From contig JALLLS010000003.1 of assembly GCA_025094145.1 (NCBI GenBank), forward strand, positions 682,001 to 746,000: DNA of 64,000 nucleotides, in the 5' to 3' direction. This DNA comes from Spinellus fusiger. Its lineage: Eukaryota; Mucoromycota; Mucoromycetes; Mucorales; Phycomycetaceae. The position numbers and the translations under genes were made by a program. Position 1 is the first letter of the stretch, and each line of letters starts with the position of its first letter. Under the pieces are notes generated by a model that was not told the DNA's origin, searched no databases, and worked only from the letters and a program-made list of their open reading frames with translations. Of this stretch, positions 1 through 9,585 are shown piece by piece.

Positions 1-81
1 CAACAAGAAGGATTGGATATTTTAGTCAAGCTATTGCAGTTGATACTGGCAATGCTGACAGAAAAAGGAAGGGCCAACATC

Positions 82-1338
82 CTAGGATGTTAGTATAGTT
101 GCTGGTGTTGTTCCAGCAGAAGGAATGGCAGGGGTTGAAGCAGGCTTGGCCTGTACTCCAGGGATGTGGGTGGTGGGCTTGGTGGTAGCAGAGAAAGCAG
201 ACCTAGTCACCCTAGGAAAGAGCTCCTTTGTCTTCTGCCTTTTGGTGGCAGGGGTCTCCATCTGTGGTTGCTCCTCAACCTGTTTGACCTGTTTGGCCAT
301 GGTGTGATCATGGCCAGGAGAGGGCAACTCCTCCTCCTCCCCTTCCACAGCTAATACTGCTGTTACTACCTGGGGCTCTGGGGCTTCCTTGGGGCTTTCT
401 GGGACTGTTTGACCCTCCATTGGATCATCCCTCTCCTCCTCTGTGTTCACTACAGCAGGTGCTTGAACCTCTGGATTTACCTCCATAGAGGGCTGGTGCT
501 TGCAGGTCTTGGTGCTGCAGGCATTTCTGCAAGGACAGTTGGCCTTAGAATGGCCAGTTTCTTGTCACAACCAGCAAATGCAGTTGTTGGTAGGGCAAAT
601 AGGGCAAGTGTCCCTCTTGTGGCCATCTTTGTGGCAGTAACAGCACCACTTGGGGAGGGTGCTAGTGATAGCATGGATTGCCATCTCCTCCTGCAGCCAA
701 GGGATGTTGTGTTGGAGCTGCTCAAAGGTGATGAGGTCACCTTCTGAATCTGTGTATGGGGCCACATCCAGGACCACATAGCCAGCACCCACATAAGTGC
801 AATATGTTGTGTCATAAAGGACACCTGCATCCAGGACTCAGCCATAGTGAACCATTGTGTCCTTGATCCCATCTATAATGGTCTGTGGGTCCCTTAAAGG
901 GAGTATTGAAAGGGATACCTTTCTGATATCAACCTTAGGCCCAAGAGCCAAGACACCAACTACAGTTGCATTGGCCTTTTTGAAGTACAGCCCCTTTTTG
1001 CAGGCCCTGCTGATGCTCTCATAGTCATCAGGTGCAAATCCAGCCTCAAAGATGGTCTTCTTCCCTTCTTTCTGGGAAGTGGCACCAAGTCTCTTGGGGT
1101 ATTGCTCAAACAATGCCTCATATACCTGGAGGTGGGTGGGTGAGATCTTGCTCACATCAAAGATGACTGTGCCTAGGTAGTATGCACTATGCCAAACATG
1201 AGCCTTGTATGTTTTCATGCCTTGAGTGTTGCTCAGAGGCAGAGAAGTGTTTGTTTTGTTGGCAGCAATGCTAGCCCACCTGGTGTTTGTTGCAGGGGGA
1301 TCTCCCTTAGGTTGTGATTCTCTAGTGGAAGAAGCCAT
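82..1338 (-). pseudogene. LINE ORF1-like (gag-like) protein with two CCHC knuckles, two in-frame TGA stops
   Basis: A single minus-strand frame of about 419 codons runs from the ATG at 1338 to the stop at 82-84, broken only by TGA at 838-840 and TGA at 565-567. The frame is unchanged across both stops, so these look like point mutations. Downstream of the first stop come two zinc-knuckle-like motifs (about 570-650 and 520-580): one with C-x2-C and GHKRDTC, one with TGHSKANC, the latter split by the second TGA. A Pro/Glu-rich acidic tail follows. Such proteins are ORF1 (nucleic-acid-binding gag-like) of non-LTR retrotransposons in zygomycete fungi. No reverse transcriptase is visible, although the element could continue left of base 1. 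Both stops are consistent with CGA to TGA changes. Class assignment is from memory of the family. Confidence 0.6.
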
Positions 1339-1356
1339 GAAATAAAAAGCAATCTA

Positions 1357-2263
1357 CAGTGTCACATCAAAAATCTAAAATATTTTTCATTTTTTGACTC
1401 TAAGTTTGCTAAAAAAAATCTTTTTTTTTTACACATTCCTCATTTCTTCTTTTTCCACTATATCATCTTATATGTCTAACACCACTGAACAAACCACCAA
1501 GCCTTTTGGAAACAGAAAAAAAATATTAACAACTTTACTTCTAAACTCATTGTACACAAGGCCACTCAACATGGCACCAGCCAAGGGGAGATTGCAGCCA
1601 TGTTTGGCATCAGTCATTCCACTGTCAGCCTTATTGTGAAGAAGTACAGGGAAACTGGATGTTTCAAAGCAGGGAAGAGCTATGGGCACAAGCCTGTTCT
1701 GATGTAGAAGGATGAGAGAGAGTTTGTATACAAGATGGAAAGAGATTCATTTCAGACAATAGATCAACTTTGCAAGCAGATGACCACCAAAGTGTGCATG
1801 AGCACTTTTAGAGAAATGATAAAGAATCTTGGCCTTTCTTCTTTCAGGATGGTTAAGAAACCTTCTCTTAGCATTAAACACAAGAAGTTGAGGCTTACTT
1901 GGACTAGGACCTACCTTCATTGGACCAGATGACTGTCATCCAGTCTTCATCTGTCCAATGAGTCCAAGTACCAGCTAATGAGCAACAACCACTGCAACAG
2001 AGTAGTGTGCAGAAAAAAGGAGGGACTGCTCACAAAGAATGTAAAGCCTATCATGAAGTTTGGTAGTGGTGGGGTGATGGTGTGGGGTTCCTTTTCTGGT
2101 AAAGGTGTTGGTAGACTTGCTGTGGTGGAGGGATCCATCAATAGTGCCAAATACACCAGTATTTTAAAGAAGACCTATTGCCCCAAGCTGGCTTGTATTT
2201 TGGCACTGAATCCAGTGGTAGGCTATGTTCTTCAAGAGGACAATGCCAGTTGCCATACTAGTA
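1357..2263 (+). mobile_element. Tc1/mariner element relic (element G), 3' part missing
   Basis: A TA at 1355-1356 is followed by CAGTGTCACATC, a Tc1-like terminus. Frame-broken transposase pieces follow. There is a helix-turn-helix segment (GEIAAMFGISHSTVSLIVKK, about 1580-1640), then pieces at 1735-1932 and 1978-2263 with GGVMVWGSF and the second catalytic Asp region LQEDNASCHTSTH. The first catalytic position, normally D in a WSDES-type motif, reads SNES, so the Asp is replaced by Asn. The C-terminal catalytic Glu region is absent because an E-family repeat starts at 2264. The copy is inactive. Confidence 0.75.
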
Positions 2264-3411
2264 CACACAAGGAGATTTTTGGGATATATAAGGAAATATT
2301 CTGAGGATAAAATCAAAATCTTCTTATGATTGGCTAATGTGTTTGAAAATGCCTTTTTGTTGTCCAGATGGTCGATTTCAAACTCTGCCTGCCTATCAGA
2401 ACAAAGATAATTGACTTTGCAATTATAAAGTAGAAAATTGGCTGTAAAGACAAAAAATAGAACAAGAATCTTCTTAATTTTATAACTCAGTCACTGATAT
2501 TCCTCTCTTAACATAATATGTTACTCTTAAACCCACAGTATTTGCAGCATAACACTGCTTAAAAATATTTATTGTGGGACTCACACGGAATTAACTCCAG
2601 TGGTCATTGTCCATAGAAGAGAAGCAAAACCACTTGTGTTGAGAACTTTATAGTCATTTATTGACTCAATATTCATAATAACTTCAACTGTCTCATTTTA
2701 ACTGTTATTAACAGTGGTGTTCAATGATAACAAAGCATTGTTTCTAATACTAGGCTTTAGGCTCAAGGCAAATAGAGTGTGAATTGTTTGACTTGTGAGT
2801 TTTATGAGTGGAGACTAGTGTATACACAATCAGAATAGAGAAAGAAGGATTATTATTTGTTTTGATATTCCCCTCCTTTTGCTATTTCCCACACTGTCCA
2901 TACAACTTGACACCCAAGTACTCGTCAAGATGAACATAAATAAACAAGGTATTGTACTATTATTAACAAAGAGAAACAATAGAAGTGATAGACACCACTA
3001 AAGGCTATTCTGAAAGTAAAAAGGTAGGCAATTTCTTCATCTGGGCTTGAGCTCATTGTATTCTACAAGACACCCATTGTATTGTTAATAAATAGACTCC
3101 TTTCAAGTCAGTCTCAGGTGGTCTTCTATGCTGTCTAGGGTCTCTAGGGTATACTCTTGAGCATATTTATCTATCTCCTAAGGATAAATCACAAGGCCTT
3201 TAGGTTGTGGATTCTATTGCTATGAGGGAATGCACTTGGGCAGTAGCTATAGTCATAATATAGTATTAGCTACATTATTATAATAAACAATTTTATCCAT
3301 AAACAATATATTTTACTGATAATACAATTTGATATTGAGGTATCCACAAAAGGAAACAAATATTTGTATATCCGCAAACCTTTTGATTTCAAACACAGTT
3401 CCATAAAACGG

Positions 3412-3533
3412 CAAAATACACCTTTTTAGGAAAGTATTCGCACAACCTCAGAAAAAAATCGCACACTTTTTTTTTCACTTTTTGCACACTTTATATTTTA
3501 CTTTTTGCACAATTTCATAAATTCTTTTTGCAC
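3412..3533 (+). repeat. Left terminal inverted repeat of element A
   Basis: This 122-bp arm is the reverse complement of 4883-5004. It contains tandem-like TTTTTGCAC(A/G) blocks separated by AT-rich DNA. Confidence 0.85.
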
Positions 3534-3611
3534 GCTTTTCGAAATACTATTTCTTCAACAATAAGCTTACAAATTTACTATGAAGATGGACAGGAAAATT
3601 CTATCAAAAAA

Positions 3612-4865
3612 ATGGGCAATGAGCCCGTATTGATGGATGTAGATAAAGAATATTTTCCTCTTCAAAATATCGTAGACTACAGTACTTACTTGGACTTAAA
3701 ACCACCCGAGAAGCCTCAGCCAAAACCCAAGGCCACCAAAAAGGATACAACTTCTACTCCAGCACCCGTGTCTTACTACAAGAAACATGGTGATGATGTT
3801 AAAGGTCACTTTTCTCATCTGGTTTATGAACTAGATATGACTGCAGGTAAAGCAGCTAATCAGTTGGGTATTGCTCGTTGAACCGCATACAACTGGCTTG
3901 AAAGAGATCAGGAAAAAATCATACAAAATATGAACAGAGATCTCGAAGTTGAGCCAGTAGAGATCCCAAAAAGAGGCCGACCAGCATTATTAAATGAAGA
4001 CTATAAGAAACATCTTTCTGAAAAGTTTTTTGATCACCCTTCTGCAACGTTAGATCAAGCAATGGACAGTCTTACTGAACAGTTCAAAGACTTGAAAGTT
4101 GCCAAGACAACGGTTTACAGCTTTATGACAGAAAAGTATGCCTTGTCATTTAAGAAAGCACACCTTTATTCAAAGGAAAGAAACTCGCCTGAGAGTATCG
4201 AGAAAAGATTTGACTGGGTTATCAGATGGAACCAAACAGACATGGATTACAATAGTAACTGTGTGTTTATTGATGAGTCCGCTTTTCATATAAATCTGAA
4301 AAGAACCATGGCTTGGTCGAAGAAAGGAACCAGAGCAGAGGTTGTTCAGCCCACAACAAGAGCAGAAACAACAACAATTTTGGGAGCTATATCTTCTCGT
4401 GGCATTATTAATGTTAAAGTAAGAGTGCCTTATACTTCTTCACCAAGAAAAAGAAAAGCAAACGGAACAACCAAAATGCAGAAAACTACTGGAACAGTCA
4501 CTGGTCATTACTTTAACTTTATTGCAAGCACTTTGGATGTTTTGGATCTTTACAGTGAATTTAAAGGACATTATATAATAATGGATAATGCACCTATCCA
4601 CACAGCTGAAAGTATTAGCAGACTTATTGAAAGTCGTGGCTATGGATGTGTATACCCTCCACCCTACTCTCCTGAGCTTAACCCCGTTGAGCAATTTTGG
4701 TCTGTTGTGAAGAGTAAGCTTAAAAGAAAAAAGCTCTTAGAAAATGAGAATTTAAACATGAGGATCACTGAAGCATGTAGCAATGTTCTTATCAGTGATC
4801 TTAAGAGATTTTGTCGTTACTCTTCTTTGAAATTTAAGACATGTTTAAGTAGACATACCCTTTAA
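3612..4865 (+). pseudogene. DDE_3-type transposase of element A with one in-frame TGA
   Basis: One frame, 418 codons from the ATG at 3612 to TAA at 4863-4865, is broken only by TGA at 3879-3881 in the helix-turn-helix segment, after ANQLGIAR and before TAYNWL. The catalytic residues are visible: D in FIDESAFH, D in IIMDNAPIH, E in NPVEQFW, with 34 residues between the second D and E. That is a DD34E triad of the IS630-Tc1-mariner superfamily. MAWSKKGTRAEV is typical of the zygomycete branch. The TGA fits a CGA (Arg) codon mutated by C to T. The frame stays open upstream of 3612 into the TIR but without an ATG. Either one point mutation killed this copy or the product is made by readthrough or re-initiation at the ATG at 3930. 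Confidence 0.75.
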
Positions 4866-4882
4866 TAAATTTCGCACACTTT

Positions 4883-5004
4883 GTGCAAAAAGAATTTATG
4901 AAATTGTGCAAAAAGTAAAATATAAAGTGTGCAAAAAGTGAAAAAAAAAGTGTGCGATTTTTTTCTGAGGTTGTGCGAATACTTTCCTAAAAAGGTGTAT
5001 TTTG
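4883..5004 (-). repeat. Right terminal inverted repeat of element A
   Basis: This 122-bp arm is the inverse of 3412-3533 and ends GGTGTATTTTG. Confidence 0.85.
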
Positions 5005-5058
5005 GACTTAAAGGGATGATCGTGTCACTGATTAAAAGCCAGAAAAGCTCTGGGTGTG

Positions 5059-5629
5059 TAACTGTTCTTGTTTGTCAATAATAGGAAATGTAGTATATAG
5101 GAGATGTACGTTTGGGCAAGGGGTAGTCTCTTGAGACACGCAGGACCTCGGGGAAGTCTGGCTGCTCTTATATTGGTATATAAAGGGGGGTGATCTGGTA
5201 TGGGAAGTGGGGAACTCGATTCTCTAAGGCTGCGAGAAAGTATAGATAAGACGGTCTGGTGGAGGTCCTCTGGTAGCGGGCCTATGGAAACACGAAAGAA
5301 CAGATACAGCTAATCTTCCTACCGACGGACCAACGAAAGGGACAAACAAAGAGAACAAACACAAACAGAACAAGAACCAATAACTATACTTGACCTTTAG
5401 GTGTAAACTACCCTTCTCTAGGAATCCAAGACTTGAGATAGCTTCTTTTATATTTGAAATGTAGACTTTGCTATTTTATATTCTTTCTATCTGAAACATT
5501 CCTTTCTTCTAGTTCATTTTAGCAACATCTATATATCGCATTTCGTCAAAGCCATCCATGCGAATAGGTGACGTATCTCCACCTATTCTACAGAGACATG
5601 AAGTACTATAGATACCAAAGAGATGTGAA
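5059..5629. other. Non-coding spacer
   Basis: No supported gene. The stretch from about 5090 to 5400 is less AT-rich than its surroundings and purine-rich. It weakly resembles the solo-LTR-like family seen at 22571 and could be a decayed long terminal repeat. Confidence 0.3.
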
Positions 5630-5631
5630 TA

Positions 5632-6956
5632 CAGTCACACAACATTAGAAAGTATACGACCCCCTAATTTATACATTTTTAAACACGATTCTTCTTCTAT
5701 TCACAACAGAATCACATTCCGTTAAGCAATCTCAAATGTCAAACACAGAATCCTCAACTAGAAACTCTAGAGTTTATAATAAGCTTAAAGAAAGAGAGTA
5801 ATGGGGTGTTTACAGGCTTAATAAAAGAAAACTACTCCATGGGTAGCATGTCAAAGGTCATTGGCATTAGCAAGACTACTGGCATACCTCTACCAAATCC
5901 TGGTTCTCGTGCACTAAAAAAACTAAACTAGAGAGATCTCAGACGACTTGAGGCTATTCTAAGAGGCAACCCATTTGCCTCCTATAACTACATAAATTTG
6001 GAACTTAAAGCACGTGAGATAATTATCTGTAGAGCAACATTCATCAAATAAATACACCAGATTGAGTTTGGTTCCTACTTCGCAGCATACAAGCCAAGGT
6101 TGTCTGAATAAAACATGAAGAAAAAGACTTTGTTGGGCAAAGGAACAGGTCAATTGGACCCCTGAGGACTGGAGACGTGTTGTATGGTCTGATGAGTCAC
6201 GGTTTGAAGTAGAGGGTTACTAGAGTAGAACCAGAGTGATTCGAAAGATAGGAGAGAGGTATAAGGTTACTCATGTCATACCTACAACTAAATGGGGGAA
6301 ATGTAGCATAATGATCTGGAGCTGTTTCTGGGCAGGTGGATTTGGGTCTTTAGTCTTTATTGATGGCACTGTAAATCAGGACATATATGTCAACATTCTG
6401 GCAGGAAAATTTCTGCAATGGTTCATTGAATTGAATGAGAAGGAGGATAAGGACTTCATATTTCAAAAAGATAGGGTTAGCTGCCATACAGGTGGCTATA
6501 CAACATGGTGGAAAAACACACATACAATCAGGCGTTTTGATTACTGGCCTGCCCAAAGTCTTGATCTCAACCCAATTGAACACGTCTGGTGAGCTATAGA
6601 AAAAGAATTAAATAAATAATGGTATCTATTACCAATTTAGAAATTTTGAATACTCTACTTGCAGAGGAGTGGGAGAGGGTTGGTGTTGAACTTGCACAAC
6701 GATGAGTTCAAAGTATGACAGATAGATGCCAGGCTGTAATAGATGCCAAAGGAGGCCATACAAAATATTAATTATATTATTATTATTATTATTATTATTA
6801 TTTTATTTTCTACAATTAAATATGTCGAGCTTTATTGTGTGAAAGTTTGAAGCTTCTATATCAAATGTGGAGTGTTTTATCTAATGTTGAACATGTCCTA
6901 AATATTTCGTCCTGAAATTTATTTTTAAAAGTATTAAATTCAATGGTGCGTGACTG
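5632..6956 (+). mobile_element. Tc1/mariner element B, copy 1 (degenerate)
   Basis: TA (5630-5631) is followed by CAGTCACACAACATT. The right end reads GTGACTG followed by TA (6957-6958). The longest surviving frame (6236-6592) encodes the middle and end of a Tc1 transposase: WSCFWAGGFGSLVFIDGTVN, the second catalytic Asp in QKDRVSCHT and the catalytic Glu in LDLNPIEHVW. Upstream, a WSDESRFEV segment (about 6187-6213) supplies the first Asp in another frame. Many stops and shifts interrupt the N-terminal half. The last 170 bp before the right TIR is closely similar to the same region of copy 2. A (TTA)n run lies near 6770-6800. Confidence 0.8.
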
Positions 6957-6958
6957 TA

Positions 6959-7358
6959 TAATAAATCATTGAGGTTTTTATTACCATTTCGTTGTGTATC
7001 ATTCCAAGTAGCGCGGCTATCAAAGATATCACACAAGCCTGCCATTGTATCTTCTCTCACTGAATCTGTTCTTGCTCTGTTCTTTGTTTCTTTTCTGGTT
7101 TTGTTCTAGTATCTGGTATTTATCCACTCTCTGTCTTTCCTGTTGGTCGTAGCCATTGACCATCATTCTCTGTTCGTTCCAAGTCACTGTTCTGAGCCTC
7201 CCATCATATCCTCAAATCAGTCTTCGTTGTGTCCCCATTGTGTTAGTAGCCTTCCTAAAAGAGACCTACGTGCTTTACTAAGATCTAATATGCCCAAAAC
7301 TACACTATTTTCGGAAATTATTCACACAATCTCAGAAAAAAGTTGCACACTTTATAAA
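6959..7358. other. Spacer with a decayed element-A terminus
   Basis: No supported gene. Bases 7301-7356 (TTTTCGGAAATTATTCACAC and following) resemble the outer part of element A's TIR, which suggests an A-like terminus into which D copy 1 inserted. Confidence 0.35.
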
Positions 7359-8330
7359 GTGACCCTCAACAAATAACTGGAAATATTCAGATACAAACTT
7401 TCTTTTTTAGATTCATACTTTTCTTAATAGTGTTATAACTTCATGAATTCATTAGATAAAGACAGAAAACTTTCAATAGATACATAGAAGAGTGTTTAAA
7501 ATACATAAAAGTGGTTTTTATTGTAAGGCTGCTTAGTAACCAATATTATTCTTTGGCATCAATGACGGCCTGGCATCTCCACCCCATGCTAGCAATCAGG
7601 GTGTCTGTCACTTCTTTCGATATATTGCCCCATTCCAGCATCAGAGACGCCTTCAACCTCTGTTTGGTGGAATAAACCTATTTATCCTTCCTAATAACCT
7701 TTTTGAGGTGGGCCCATAGATGCTCAATTGGATTGAGATCGGTACTATGTAAGAGCCAGTAAAGAGTCATTACTATACCATTAACCACTCTCTAATTGAA
7801 TTGTTTTACTCGTATGGGGTCTAGCATTGTTTTCCTGTAGGTGGTAACTAACTCCAGGTTTCATGAGAGAGGGATGTTCGAGTTCATAGAAGTAGACTTC
7901 TCCCAAGACATTGATGTACTTGTTAGAGTTTATCCTACCCTCCACTACGATCCATCTCCTAATAACCTCCCCACTAAAACAATACATACCATCACTCCAC
8001 CACCTCCAAACCAACTTGTTTCTAGGACATTCTTAGGCTCAAAGGCCGTACCAGGCTGCCTGATGACTCTTATTCCCTTACCATAGCTTATGAGCTCTAC
8101 TCTGAACTCATCGGACCAGACGACCTCACATCACTGCTTGAGTCTCCAGTCAATGTGCTCACGGGCCCACTGGAGTCTTGCCTCCATATGTTTCTTAGTG
8201 AGAAGAGGCTTCACCACTGGAATAAAAGAGTGGAAACCCATCTCATCAAGGTATCTCTTCATAGCCTTGTCTGATACCTTGATGGCCATGTCTGCCATGA
8301 TGGCCTTCTTGGTCTAATTGGAATCAGATA
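7359..8330 (-). mobile_element. Tc1/mariner element D, copy 1 (long degenerate copy)
   Basis: It starts GTGACC after A/T-rich DNA and shares its first 200 bp with D copies 2 and 3. On the minus strand decayed transposase pieces are readable. Residues GGRINSNKY and QENNARPHTSK fall in 7781-8014, and DLNPIEHLWAHLKKVIRK with the catalytic Glu is near 7690-7740, followed by a normal Tc1 C terminus ending about 7552. It retains transposase DNA (8110-8330) that copies 2 and 3 have lost. No matching right terminus is seen. Confidence 0.7.
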
Positions 8331-9403
8331 GTTTTCATAAATAAGGAGAGTAATTACCTCTTTTGTCATGCCCTATAACACTCATTTTTCTATGATGAAT
8401 ACTTCATCTAATAAAATCAATGGCTTTATAAAGAGATTATATATGACTGTATGAGAAATGTCGATGATAAGGACACGATTGAACCTACAAGTGGGGATAT
8501 TATGTTTTTTAATCTAATGAGCTGTACTGTGAGTTTATGATTTTTTATTCTAGTGGTCCTATGCTATTTAATTTAGGCACAAGTCTAATGAAAAAAAGTG
8601 AAAGAAATCCAACAACAGGGCTGATAGTGTGAATGACATATTAGGAGGTATTTATAGTGGTAAAGATATTGAATGTATGTTCACAGTAGACAAGTATTTA
8701 CACCTTTGTCGCATATTAAGAAGAAGAAAGTGTATGTTCACAGTAAACAGTGATATAAACTCTGGAAAGGATATGAATGGCTTAAGGAAAATAATATTAC
8801 CCAGTCTTTGCCACATGATATTTCCAAAACCTTGAGATTGGCTACTCAAAAGATAAGGAAGATTGCGATTTTTATAACAGTACTCTATCAAAGCACTGGA
8901 AGGAAAGAACTGGAATAAAGACACTACTCCATTAGCCCTATCAAATCATGAATTTAGATCCAATAGAGTATGTCTAGACCTACCCAAAAAAATCTCTGGG
9001 CAAAAATTGGGTTATCTTTACAATTAAGAAACAGTTGAACAAAGCCATATTGCTGAAATGGTGTACACTATCCAAGTTAGAATGTCCATCTTCCTTTTGA
9101 GCTCTCAGTGTATATCCTACAAGCGACTGATTGCCTCTACTCCTATTTCATTCATAGTCCTTTCTATTGCACTAGTACCAAACATTACACATTAGATTAA
9201 TTTAATCCATAAAAGAAATAAACATGGTTTAGTTGTCTGTGATGTTGGCTATTGTTGAAAGATCTTTATGATCTTTAGATGTGAACATTGTCAGATATTA
9301 ACAAATACTTAGTGAAACTCAGAAGTAACAAAAATAGAAAAATCAAAGTATTCAAGCCTCCGGACATTGAATAATGTGTTATATCTGTTTATAAATACCA
9401 TTG
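8331..9403. other. AT-rich spacer with faint transposase traces
   Basis: No supported gene. Near 8946-9010 the plus strand reads MNLDPIEYV followed by lysine-rich codons, like a decayed Tc1 C terminus. A word around GTATGTTCACAGTA occurs twice (about 8674 and 8731), a short direct duplication. Confidence 0.25.
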
Positions 9404-9417
9404 GTTGCCATGGCAAC
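9404..9417. promoter_or_regulatory. Perfect RFX X-box palindrome upstream of the PARP gene
   Basis: The 14-bp perfect palindrome GTTGCCATGGCAAC is the canonical symmetrical binding site of RFX winged-helix factors (yeast Crt1/Rfx1, fission yeast Sak1, animal RFX). It lies 168 bp before the predicted start codon at 9586 and about 115 bp before a TATA-like box. Yeast Crt1 represses DNA-damage-inducible genes through such sites, which fits a PARP target. Occupancy is an inference. Confidence 0.55.
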
Positions 9418-9532
9418 GGTATATTAATAGACACAATAGGAAATTTTTGAAGCAAACCGCGCAGAAAGTTTAAATTGATAGTTGTGGCTAGCGTTATAAG
9501 AAATGTATAGGAAGAAAAATAAACTGAGATAG

Positions 9533-9541
9533 TATATAAAG
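9533..9541 (+). promoter_or_regulatory. TATA-like box of the PARP gene
   Basis: TATATAAAG lies 44 bp before the predicted ATG at 9586, in an otherwise AT-rich leader. The short distance implies a very short 5' UTR. Confidence 0.35.
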
Positions 9542-9585
9542 AGGATATGTTGTATCTCTGATTTATTTTAAAAAAAAAACACCCC

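Larger units (their letters stand above)
3412..5004 (+). mobile_element. DDE transposon with 122-bp terminal inverted repeats (element A)
   Basis: The element is 1,593 bp with long, essentially perfect TIRs (3412-3533 and 4883-5004) that begin CAAAATACACC. Within the TIRs the word TTTTTGCAC recurs, suggesting sub-terminal transposase binding sites. One transposase gene fills the interior. No clear TA duplication is seen: the flanking bases are GG on the left and GA on the right. The near-identical TIRs argue for recent insertion. It sits inside E copy 1. Confidence 0.8.
2264..5058 (+). mobile_element. E-family TIR element, copy 1 (interrupted by element A)
   Basis: This non-coding element is closely similar over about 1.1 kb to the intact copy at 57915-59140. 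It begins CACACAAGGAGATTTT after TA (2262-2263) and ends CTCTGGGTGTG before TA (5059-5060), giving inverted termini of the family type CACACCCAAAGAT and a TA target duplication. The body, 2264-3411 plus 5005-5058, contains no open frame. Element A (3412-5004) sits inside it near the right end. It lies directly against the truncated Tc1 transposase, but no continuation of that transposase is visible to the right. Best described as a non-autonomous Tc1-like or MITE-like family. Confidence 0.7.
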
